Made by a program: the position numbers and the translations under genes. Positions 1 to 7,229 of a stretch of DNA of 64,000 nt are shown here, piece after piece; position 1 is the first letter of the stretch, and every line of letters begins with the position of its first letter. Source of the stretch: Micromonospora antibiotica (GTDB lineage: Bacteria; Actinomycetota; Actinomycetes; Mycobacteriales; Micromonosporaceae); assembly GCF_017599305.1 (NCBI RefSeq), contig NZ_JAGFWR010000001.1, positions 930,001 through 994,000 of the forward strand. The letters run 5' to 3'. Under the pieces are notes generated by a model, which saw nothing but the letters and a program-made list of their open reading frames with translations, was not told the origin of the DNA and ran no database searches.

Positions 1-2223
1 CAGGACGTCCAGGAACTGCTCGACGCGGGCATCTCGGTGCTGTCGACGGTCAACGTCCAGCACCTGGAGTCACTCAACGACGTGGTCGCCCGGATCACCG
101 GCACCACCCAGCGGGAGACCGTCCCGGACGCCGTGGTCCGCGCCGCCGAACAGGTCGAACTGGTCGACATGACCCCGGAGGCGCTGCGCCGGCGGATGGC
201 ACACGGCAACATCTACCGGCCCGACCGGATCGACGCGGCGCTGGGCAACTACTTCCGGGTCGGCAACCTCACCGCGCTGCGCGAGCTGGCCCTGCTCTGG
301 CTGGCCGACAAGGTCGACGACCAGCTCGACCGGTACCGGGCCCAGGAGGGCATCTCCGCCACCTGGGAGGCCCGGGAACGGGTCGTCGTCGCCCTCACCG
401 GCGGCCCGGAGGGGGAGACCCTGATCCGCCGGGCGGCCCGGATCGCCGCCCGCAGCAAGGGGGCCGACCTGCTCGCCGTGCACGTGGCCCGCGACGACGG
501 GCTGGCCGGGGCGGACCCGGCCCAGCTCGCCCGGCAGCGGGTCCTGGTGGAGAGCCTCGGCGGCAGCTACCACCAGGTGCTCGGCGGGGACGTGCCGGCA
601 GCCCTGCTCGACTTCGCCCGGGGGGTCAACGCCACCCAACTGGTGCTCGGGGCGAGCCGGCGCGGCCGGTTCGCCCAGCTGATCGCCCGGGGCGTCGGCG
701 TCACCACCACGGCCCGCTCCGGGGCGATCGACGTGCACCTGGTCACCCACCCGCAGGCCGGGCGGGGCCGGCGCGGGGCCGGGATGCCGGCCGCGCTGTC
801 CCGACGGCGTCGGCTGCTCGGGTTCGCCCTCGCCGTGCTGGGCCTGCCGCTGCTCACCCTGCTGCTGTCGGTGTTGCCGGACCTCACCCTGACCAACGAC
901 ATCCTGATCTTCCTGGCCGGGGTGGTCGGGGTGGCGCTGGTCGGTGGGCTCTGGCCGGCGCTGGTCGCCGCGCTCGGCGGATCGCTGCTGCTGAACTGGT
1001 TCTTCACCCCGCCGTACCGCACGCTGACCATCGCCGAGGCGGACAATCTCCTCGCGCTGGGCGTCTTCGTCGGGGTGGCGGTCGCGGTGAGCTGGGTGGT
1101 GGACGTGGCGGCCCGGCGTACCCGGGAAGCGGCCCGGGCCGCCGCCGACGCGCAGACCCTGGCCACCGTCGCCGGTGGCGTGCTGAGCGGTGAACGGCCG
1201 CTGCCGGCGCTGCTCGACCGGCTGCGGGAGACCTTCGGGTTGCGCGCGGTCAGCGCCCTGGAACTCGTCCCCGACGCGCGGGGGCGGCCCGGCCGGACCC
1301 ACGAGGAAGGGGCCTGGCGGCGGGTGGCCAGCGTCGGGGTGGACCCGGCGGGCAGCCCCGGCGCGGGGGAGACCACGGTGCCGGTCGACGACCGGCTGAC
1401 CGTGGTGCTCAGCGGCCGTCGGCTGGAGGCCGCCGACCGGCGCATCGTCGAGGCGTTCGCCGCGCAGGCCGCCGTCGCGCTGCGCCAGGAACGACTCGCC
1501 GAGGAAGCCGCCACCGCCCGGCCGCTCGCCGAGGCCGACCGGTTACGCACCGCGCTGCTCGCCGCCGTCAGCCACGACCTGCGTACGCCGCTGGCGTCGG
1601 CGAAGGCCGCGGTGAGCAGCCTGCGCAGCCCCGACGTCGACTTCGACCCCGAGGACCGGGCCGAGCTGCTCGCCACCGCCGACGAGTCCCTGGACCGGCT
1701 CGGCCGGCTGGTGGCGAACCTGCTCGACATGAGCCGGTTGCAGGCCGGCGCGCTGGGCGTCACCCGCACCGCGATCGGGCTGGAGGACGCCGTACCGCTG
1801 GCCCTGGACGAGCTGGGGCCGGCCGCCGCCGACGTACGCACCGACATCCCCGCCGACCTGCCGGCGGTCGACGCCGACCCGGGCCTGCTGGAACGGGTGC
1901 TGGTCAACATCGTCGCGAACGCCCTGCGGCACAGCCCGGCCGGGCAGCCGCCCACGCTCACCGCCAGCAGCCACGCCGGGCAGGTGGAGCTGCGGGTCAT
2001 CGACACCGGCCCCGGCATCCCCGAGGACCGCTGGGAGCACGTCTTCCTGCCGTTCCAGCGGCTCGGTGACCGGGACAACCAGACCGGGGTGGGGTTGGGG
2101 CTGGCCCTGTCGCGGGGGCTGGCCGAGGCGATGGGTGGCAGCATCACCCCGGAGACCACCCCCGGTGGGGGACTGACCATGGTGTTGCGGCTGCCCGCCG
2201 CCGACGAGAGGCCGGACCGGTGA
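1..2223 (+). CDS. kdpD: KdpD osmosensitive K+ channel sensor histidine kinase (5' end outside window)
   Basis: Membrane sensor kinase that phosphorylates KdpE to induce the high-affinity KdpFABC potassium pump. The reading frame is open from base 1, and the first visible residues (TTVNVQHLESLNDVV-type motif) belong to the cytoplasmic KdpD N-terminal domain, so only its start is missing. Next come a universal-stress-like domain (nt 380-750), about four closely packed membrane helices (nt 810-1110), a GAF-like region, then the kinase core: H-box SHDLRTPL with the phospho-acceptor His codon at nt 1573, N-box NIVANALRHS near nt 1909, and G-boxes DTGPGIP and GVGLGLALS. It overlaps kdpE by 4 bases (GTGA), which indicates translational coupling. 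The kdpFABC genes are expected upstream, outside the window. Confidence 0.96.
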   Translation, partial: QDVQELLDAGISVLSTVNVQHLESLNDVVARITGTTQRETVPDAVVRAAEQVELVDMTPEALRRRMAHGNIYRPDRIDAALGNYFRVGNLTALRELALLWLADKVDDQLDRYRAQEGISATWEARERVVVALTGGPEGETLIRRAARIAARSKGADLLAVHVARDDGLAGADPAQLARQRVLVESLGGSYHQVLGGDVPAALLDFARGVNATQLVLGASRRGRFAQLIARGVGVTTTARSGAIDVHLVTHPQAGRGRRGAGMPAALSRRRRLLGFALAVLGLPLLTLLLSVLPDLTLTNDILIFLAGVVGVALVGGLWPALVAALGGSLLLNWFFTPPYRTLTIAEADNLLALGVFVGVAVAVSWVVDVAARRTREAARAAADAQTLATVAGGVLSGERPLPALLDRLRETFGLRAVSALELVPDARGRPGRTHEEGAWRRVASVGVDPAGSPGAGETTVPVDDRLTVVLSGRRLEAADRRIVEAFAAQAAVALRQERLAEEAATARPLAEADRLRTALLAAVSHDLRTPLASAKAAVSSLRSPDVDFDPEDRAELLATADESLDRLGRLVANLLDMSRLQAGALGVTRTAIGLEDAVPLALDELGPAAADVRTDIPADLPAVDADPGLLERVLVNIVANALRHSPAGQPPTLTASSHAGQVELRVIDTGPGIPEDRWEHVFLPFQRLGDRDNQTGVGLGLALSRGLAEAMGGSITPETTPGGGLTMVLRLPAADERPDR

Positions 2224-2903
2224 CCCGCATCCTGGTCGTCGACGACGAACCGCAGATCCTCCGCGCGCTGCGGATCAACCTGCGCGCCCGGGGGTACGAC
2301 GTCGAGGTCGCCGGGACCGGCACGGCCGCGTTGAAGGCCGCCGCCGCCCACCCGCCGGACCTGGTGGTGCTCGACCTGGGCCTGCCCGACCTCGACGGCG
2401 TGGAGGTCATCCGGGGCCTGCGCGGCTGGACCACCATCCCGATCATCGTGCTGTCCGGGCGGGCCGGCAGCGCGGACAAGGTAGCCGCCCTCGACGCCGG
2501 TGCCGACGACTACGTCACCAAGCCGTTCGGGGTCGACGAACTCCTCGCCCGTATCCGCGCCGTCACCCGCCGCCTCGCCTCCTCACCCGTCGACGCGACG
2601 GCCACCGCCCGGGTGGGTCGGCACACCGTCGACCTCGCCACCCGCACCGTCACCCGCGACGACGGCGTCGAAACCCGGCTCACCCCCACCCAGTGGGCGG
2701 TGCTGGAACGGCTGCTGCGCCACCCCGGCAAGCTGATCAGCCAACGTCAGCTCCTGCACGAGGTGTGGGGGCCGGAGTACCAGCAGGAGACCAACTACCT
2801 GCGGCAGTACCTGGCGCAGCTGCGGCGCAAGCTGGAGGACGACCCGGCGCGGCCCCGGCACCTGATCACCGAGCCGGGTATGGGCTACCGCTACCGCCCC
2901 TGA
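2220..2903 (+). CDS. kdpE: KdpE response regulator
   Basis: OmpR/PhoB-type transcription factor of 227 aa, the cognate partner of KdpD. The receiver domain (residues 1-115) carries the acidic pair in LVVDDE, the phospho-acceptor Asp52 in VVLDLGLPD and the switch Lys in YVTKPFG. The C-terminal winged helix (about 127-227) ends in the usual RLLRHPGKLISQRQLL...GMGYRYRP pattern. The GTG start lies inside the kdpD stop (GTGA). It should activate kdpFABC under potassium limitation or osmotic stress. The gene converges on the DUF1304 gene with an 82-bp gap that has no clear terminator. Confidence 0.96.
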   Translation: MTRILVVDDEPQILRALRINLRARGYDVEVAGTGTAALKAAAAHPPDLVVLDLGLPDLDGVEVIRGLRGWTTIPIIVLSGRAGSADKVAALDAGADDYVTKPFGVDELLARIRAVTRRLASSPVDATATARVGRHTVDLATRTVTRDDGVETRLTPTQWAVLERLLRHPGKLISQRQLLHEVWGPEYQQETNYLRQYLAQLRRKLEDDPARPRHLITEPGMGYRYRP

Positions 2904-2985
2904 CCGGCCCCGGGCCGCGCCCCGGCGGTCACCGGGCTGTCGCCCCGCATCCGTCACCGGGCCCCGCTGCCCCGCCTGCGCTGCG

Positions 2986-3372
2986 TCAGATGACCAGCCC
3001 GATCGCCAGGGCGACGACGGCGAGGAGCGGGGGGACGAGCTGCTTGAGCGCGGCACCGGCCTTGTCGGGTGCCGAGATCAGCAGCACCAGCCCGGCGGCG
3101 ACCATCGACCCGGCGCCGACGAAGACCAGGGTCGCGCCGACGGTGTGCGCGCCGACGGCGTAGGCGACGATGCCGACGACGATCGCGACGGCCAGGAAGA
3201 GGTTGTAGAAACCCTGGTTGAAGGCGAGTTGCCGGGTCGCCTCCGCCTCCTCGCGGCTGGTGCCGAAGACCGCGCGGGCGCGGGCGGTGGTCCAGACGAC
3301 CGACTCCAGGTAGAAGATGTAGACATGGATGAGGCCGGCGATGCCGGCCAGGACGAGTCCCGCGACGACCAC
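2986..3372 (-). CDS. DUF1304 family small integral membrane protein
   Basis: A 128-aa protein with four predicted membrane helices, roughly residues 1-22, 50-70, 75-98 and 108-128. The opening segment LIHVYIFYLESVVW and the loop AFNQGFYNLFLA are hallmarks of DUF1304 proteins. These are small inner-membrane proteins of unknown function, usually about 115-130 aa, so the length is complete. The GTG start at 3372 is set by a good Shine-Dalgarno (GAAGGAGG, 3381-3388) eight bases upstream. It is a monocistronic gene, divergent from the SpoIIE-like phosphatase at 3512. Function is unknown; the family call is solid. Confidence 0.87.
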   Translation of the reverse strand: MVVAGLVLAGIAGLIHVYIFYLESVVWTTARARAVFGTSREEAEATRQLAFNQGFYNLFLAVAIVVGIVAYAVGAHTVGATLVFVGAGSMVAAGLVLLISAPDKAGAALKQLVPPLLAVVALAIGLVI

Positions 3373-3511
3373 GACCCTGCCTCCTTCGTTGGCGCGGACC
3401 AGAGATGTCCGCCACGGTCATTCTCCCTGCCCGCCGTGCTGCCCGAATCAGGTGTTGGCGGTTTGCCGTGTGCCTCCTACGGTGTGGAGGACAAGATGGG
3501 GGAGGTTCAGG

Positions 3512-4726
3512 TTGGCCGACGCGGGTGACGCGGTGCGGTGGCTCCAGCTTGCCGCACCCCGCGGCGGGCCGGACGATCTGTCCCTGCTGGTGAACCGGGT
3601 CGCGCCGGCCATGGACGCCACCGAGATCGTGATCTACCTGGCGGACTACCAGCAGGCCAGCCTCGTACCGTTGCTCGGTGCCGGTCTCGACCGGGGTGAG
3701 CTGGCGATCGAGACGACCCTCGCCGGCCGGGCGTTCACCGCTCTCGACGTGCAGCACGCGGCCGACAGCCCGGACCGGGTCTGGGTGCCGCTGCTGGTCG
3801 GGTGCGAACGGATGGGCGTGCTGGAGATCGTCTCGCCGGCCGCCGGGGACCCGGCGATGAGCGAGCCGGCCTGGGAGTTGGCGACCTGCGTCGCGCAACT
3901 CGTGGTGAACCGCCGACCTTACGGCGACGTCGTCGAGCGGCTGCGGCGTCGGCTGCCGATGCAGGTCGCCGCCGAGATCGTCTGGGGTCTCCTGCCCCCG
4001 CTGACCTTCGCCACCGACGAGATGGTGCTCACCACCATCCTCGAACCGTGCTACGACGTCGGCGGCGACATCTTCGACTACGCGCTCAACGGTGACGTGC
4101 TCAGCGTCGGGCTGTTCGACACCTGCGGGCACGGCATCCGGGCGAGCACCCTGGCCTCCCTGGTGGTCAGCGCCTACCGCAACGCCCGCCGGTGCGGCCT
4201 CGACCTGGTCGACACGGCCCTGAGCATCGACAAATGGGTACGTTCCGAGCATCCGCACCTGTTCGCCACGGCGCTCCTCATCGAGCTGGAGCCGAGCACC
4301 GGCCGGCTCCGGGTGATCAACGCCGGCCACCCGGGCGCCCTGCTGCTGCGCGACGGCAAGGCGATCCGGGAACTGCCGGGCCCGACCGCGCTCCCGCTCG
4401 GCCTGGGCCACCTGGCGACCCAGCGCCCCGAGGTGTACGAGGAGGAGCTGCACCCCGGGGACCGCATCCTCGCCTACACCGACGGCATCACCGACGCGCG
4501 GGGCGGCGACGGGGAACGGTTCGGGTTGAAGCGGCTCGTCGACTTCGTCAACCGGGCCCTCAACGACCAGTTGGCCACCCCGGAGACGATGCGCCGGCTG
4601 GTGCGCGCGGTGGTCGCCTACCAGGAGGGGCAGCTCGACGACGACGCGACGGCGCTGCTGCTGGAGTGGCGTCCACCGCACGCACCGCTGTCCCACCTGC
4701 ACGGCCGCACGACCAGCGGACCGTGA
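3512..4726 (+). CDS. SpoIIE/RsbU-type PP2C serine phosphatase with N-terminal GAF-like sensor
   Basis: A 404-aa cytoplasmic protein phosphatase that probably dephosphorylates a STAS anti-anti-sigma factor in a partner-switching pathway. The N-terminal half (about 1-140) resembles a degenerate GAF domain (WVPLLVGCERMGVLEIVSP). The C-terminal half is a SpoIIE/PP2C domain with the metal-binding acidic motifs VGGDIFDY, LFDTCGHG, YTDGITDARGG and DDDATALLL all intact. I chose the TTG start at 3512 because GGAGG (3501-3505) precedes it by six bases; the frame is open upstream but reads as atypical, Pro/Thr-rich residues. Its likely substrates in the window are STAS proteins such as the product at 10117. 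It converges on the GT-B-like gene with a 66-bp gap. Confidence 0.88.
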   Translation: MADAGDAVRWLQLAAPRGGPDDLSLLVNRVAPAMDATEIVIYLADYQQASLVPLLGAGLDRGELAIETTLAGRAFTALDVQHAADSPDRVWVPLLVGCERMGVLEIVSPAAGDPAMSEPAWELATCVAQLVVNRRPYGDVVERLRRRLPMQVAAEIVWGLLPPLTFATDEMVLTTILEPCYDVGGDIFDYALNGDVLSVGLFDTCGHGIRASTLASLVVSAYRNARRCGLDLVDTALSIDKWVRSEHPHLFATALLIELEPSTGRLRVINAGHPGALLLRDGKAIRELPGPTALPLGLGHLATQRPEVYEEELHPGDRILAYTDGITDARGGDGERFGLKRLVDFVNRALNDQLATPETMRRLVRAVVAYQEGQLDDDATALLLEWRPPHAPLSHLHGRTTSGP

Positions 4727-4792
4727 GGGTGACGACCCCGGGGTGAGCGTCGCCAGGTGCCCGGCAGCCCTGGTCACGAGGATGCACGCGGC

Positions 4793-6025
4793 TCAGCCGG
4801 CGAGACCACGTTCCGTCGCCCAGTGGTGGGGGCGGGGCACGGGGACGGGGTCGGTCTGCTGCCGCTGGTCGGGCTCGGCGAGCCGGAGCAGGCGGTACAT
4901 GGTGCGCCGCAGCAGCACGCCGGCGTTGCCCGGGCGGGCGGTCAACGCAGCCATCACCGTCCCGGGGTCGACCTCGCCGGTCAGGGCGAGTTGGGAGATC
5001 AGCGGCTGTCGGGGGTCCAGGCGGGGTGCGTGGGTGGCGAGCAGGTGCTGGGCCGTACCGGTGGCCGGTACCGGTCCCTGGGCGGGGAGCAGCAGGGTCC
5101 GGCGTCCGATGGCGGCGGCGTAGGCCGTGACGGAGCCGTGGTCGCCGACGACGTGGTCGGCGGCAACCACCGGGCCACGCCAGTCCTCGGTCGGATCGGG
5201 CAGCAGCAACCCGGCGTCGAGGCAGCCCCGGAGCCAGGCGCGGATCTGGCGGTGCCCGTGTCCGTCCCAGATCGCGGGGTGCAGCAGCGCGGCCACCCGG
5301 TACCGGTCCGCCGGGAGCTGTTTCATCAACTGTGGAAGCAGGTCCGGCCAGCGGCCGAAGGCGCCGTCCCTGCCCCAGGTGGAGGAGACCACGACGAGTT
5401 GCTGATGCTCGCCCAACCCCATGGCACGCCGGTAGTCCGGGCGGCGGGGAAGGCTGGCGACGAGCCGGTCGACGCAGGGGTCGCCGACGACCACAGCCGC
5501 CTCGACCGCCTCCGGGCACTGCCGACGCAGCACCTCCAACTCACGGTCGTGGGAGAGGGCGAGGGCTGTCGGGAGCACGCGCCCGTCATGGGTCAGCCGT
5601 TGGGCGTCGAGACCGTACACCGGTGGGTCCGCGAGCACCGGCGCGTCGGACGAACCGGGTCGGACCCGCTTGCTCCGTCCGGCGCCGTGGGCCAGCAGCA
5701 GGAGCGGCGCGTGCAGTTGGTGCAGCCCGCCGTGGGCGGCGGCGATGCCGAGGTCGAAGTGCTCCCGGACGGCCTGGTGCCAGGGCAGGACGAGCGCGCC
5801 GAGCTGGTCGAGGAACCGTGCCACCTGATGGTTGAAGACGTCGGGCGCCACGGTGAAGACCACCTGCACGCGGGGGTCGCCCTCGACGTACCCGATGACG
5901 TCCAGCAAGCGTTGGCAGCTCGCGATGGTGTGGGCCACGACGAGCGTCGGCCGGCAACCCGACCGGCTCACCCAGCGGCTGGCGTCGATGCCGACGGGGG
6001 CGGGTGACCACTCCAGCGACGTCAT
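4793..6025 (-). CDS. GT-B-fold-like protein, CDP-glycerol glycerophosphotransferase-like
   Basis: A 410-aa cytosolic protein without membrane segments. The layout suggests a two-domain GT-B fold: an N-terminal half with RPTLVVAHTIASCQRLLDVI and HGAGRSKR, and a C-terminal half with VVVSSTWGRDGAFGRWPDLL, RVAALLHPAIW and a HVVGDHGSVTAYAAAIGRR segment. That last segment resembles the GDHGS/T-type acceptor or nucleotide-binding motif of TagF-like CDP-glycerol glycerophosphotransferases. The reaction is not certain. The ATG at 6025 was preferred: 56 more in-frame codons lie upstream, but they overlap the DUF1080-like remnant and read as low-complexity Arg/Pro. A close in-frame GTG at 6034 is an alternative. 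No operon partner is seen. Confidence 0.6.
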   Translation of the reverse strand: MTSLEWSPAPVGIDASRWVSRSGCRPTLVVAHTIASCQRLLDVIGYVEGDPRVQVVFTVAPDVFNHQVARFLDQLGALVLPWHQAVREHFDLGIAAAHGGLHQLHAPLLLLAHGAGRSKRVRPGSSDAPVLADPPVYGLDAQRLTHDGRVLPTALALSHDRELEVLRRQCPEAVEAAVVVGDPCVDRLVASLPRRPDYRRAMGLGEHQQLVVVSSTWGRDGAFGRWPDLLPQLMKQLPADRYRVAALLHPAIWDGHGHRQIRAWLRGCLDAGLLLPDPTEDWRGPVVAADHVVGDHGSVTAYAAAIGRRTLLLPAQGPVPATGTAQHLLATHAPRLDPRQPLISQLALTGEVDPGTVMAALTARPGNAGVLLRRTMYRLLRLAEPDQRQQTDPVPVPRPHHWATERGLAG

Positions 6026-6250
6026 TGACGTAACTCTATCCAGGCTCGCGCGGCCGTCGGACCCGCCGGCCGGCTGCCGCCGGTCGGGCGGAGGATCTCC
6101 ACGTCGTCGTGCACGGTGACGCCGTTCCACACCACGGTGACCCGGGGGTTCGCCACCGTGACGCCGGCCGCGTCGTAGCGGGCCTGAAGACATTCGATCT
6201 CGTACGTCTGCCAGGTCTGCGTGGGCGGGCCGCGTTCACGGTGCCGTTCC
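6022..6250 (-). pseudogene. Remnant of a DUF1080 (3-keto-disaccharide hydrolase-like) C-terminus
   Basis: In a different frame from the neighbouring GT-B-like gene, about 65 codons on the minus strand (6022 to about 6222) read WQTYEIECLQARYD, then NPRVTVVWNGVTVHDDVEI, then PTGG. This is the typical last third of a DUF1080 concanavalin-like domain, where proteins read YEI...ARVTVVHNGVLVHDNVE...TGG. The upstream part has no similarity, and any full-length gene would run through the start of the DUF305 gene. It is therefore best read as a truncated relic. The family call rests on motif recall, and the true left end of the similarity is uncertain. Confidence 0.5.
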
Positions 6251-6344
6251 GATTCCACCGACTCGTGGGCTGGTGGGGGTGCCGGGATTGAGGCACTATT
6301 CCCAGGGACTCTGCGCAGCTCAAGCCCAGACTGGTAGGTGAATC

Positions 6345-7016
6345 GTGCCGCTGCCCCGTCGCGTGGTCGTTTCCGGTGTGGTCGCCACGGTCGTCCTCGG
6401 CGCGGTGGTGGGAGTGGCCCTCTGGGTGGGCCGGGACGACCCGGCCTACCAGCCGCCGACGTCACGCGTGGTGCAGCCGGGCGCACCCGGCCAGCCGGGT
6501 CGGCAACTGTCCGGCACCGACCTGGCGCAGGTCTCGCCGCCCGGGTTCACCGCGGCCGACAGCCGGTTCGTGCAGGGCATGATCCCGCACCACACGCAGG
6601 CGCTGGCGATGACCGCGTTGCTGGCCGGGCGGACCACCAGCCCGGACGTGACGCTGCTGGCCAAGCGGATCGAGGTGTCGCAGGGCGACGAGATCGCCCG
6701 GATGCGTACCTGGCTGGCCGAGCGCAACGTGCCGGCCGCCGGCCCGCACGACGGGGCGGCGCACGACGCGCTCATGCCGGGAATGCTGACCGCCGCCCAG
6801 TTCGATGAGCTCAAGCAGGCTCGCGGTACGGAGTTCGACCGGCTCTTCCTCACCGCGATGATCCGCCACCACCAGGGCGCGTTGATCATGGTGGAGCAGC
6901 TGTACGCGGGCGGCGGCGGCCTGGAGCCGGCGAGCGACCAGTTCGCCCGCGAGGTCAACGCCGACCAGGGCATCGAGATCCAACGGATGCAGCAGATGTT
7001 GGCCAAACTCGGCTGA
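6345..7016 (+). CDS. DUF305 domain-containing secreted or membrane-anchored protein
   Basis: A 223-aa protein with an N-terminal signal/anchor helix (residues 8-27, VVVSGVVATVVLGAVVGVAL) and an extracytoplasmic four-helix DUF305 domain. The paired His motifs that define the family are both present: FVQGMIPHHTQALAM (about residue 77) and AMIRHHQGALIM (about residue 173). These His/Met-rich motifs suggest metal (often copper) binding. The GTG start at 6345 follows a weak GGTAGGTG Shine-Dalgarno. The 3' end of the gene, including the stop codon, is tandemly duplicated downstream (7000-7131). It converges on the LVIVD-repeat gene; DUF305 and LVIVD genes are frequent neighbours in actinomycetes, which suggests a shared envelope role. 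Confidence 0.85.
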   Translation: MPLPRRVVVSGVVATVVLGAVVGVALWVGRDDPAYQPPTSRVVQPGAPGQPGRQLSGTDLAQVSPPGFTAADSRFVQGMIPHHTQALAMTALLAGRTTSPDVTLLAKRIEVSQGDEIARMRTWLAERNVPAAGPHDGAAHDALMPGMLTAAQFDELKQARGTEFDRLFLTAMIRHHQGALIMVEQLYAGGGGLEPASDQFAREVNADQGIEIQRMQQMLAKLG

Positions 7017-7131
7017 GCCGCCGTCGGGCGGCACCGGTTCGGGTGCTGGCCAAACTCGGCCGAGCCGCCGCAGGGTGACACCGGTTCGGGTGCTGGCCGG
7101 ACTCGGCCGAGCCGCCGTCGGGCGGCACCGG
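7000..7131 (+). repeat. 47-bp tandem repeat, about 2.8 copies, overlapping the DUF305 gene 3' end
   Basis: Unit 1 (7000-7046) spans the last codons and stop of the DUF305 gene. Unit 2 (7047-7093) and the partial unit 3 (7094-7131) follow head to tail with a few substitutions. Units 1 and 3 each contain a GCCGCC-GTCG-GGCGGC hairpin (7017-7032 and 7111-7126); in unit 2 the stem is mutated. The array looks like a duplicated weak terminator. Confidence 0.85.
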
Positions 7132-7159
7132 ACCGGGCCGCAGGAGTCGGGGAACGGTC

Positions 7160-7190
7160 GGGGCCTGCCCAGCGTCGCTGGGCAGGCCCC
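7160..7190. terminator. Perfect 14-bp stem, 3-base loop; bidirectional terminator
   Basis: Bases 7160-7173 pair perfectly with 7177-7190 around the loop GTC. It sits between the convergent DUF305 gene (ends 7016) and LVIVD-repeat gene (ends 7230). It lacks a long T-tract, as is usual in high-GC actinomycetes. Confidence 0.85.
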
Positions 7191-7229
7191 GGTTCTGCGC
7201 AACCCGTCGGTCCGGCCGGACCGGGCGGG

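Noticed and set aside
70..1302. Long antisense frames opposite kdpD and many other genes
   Set aside because: Typical GC-rich shadow frames; the sense strand carries all conserved motifs.
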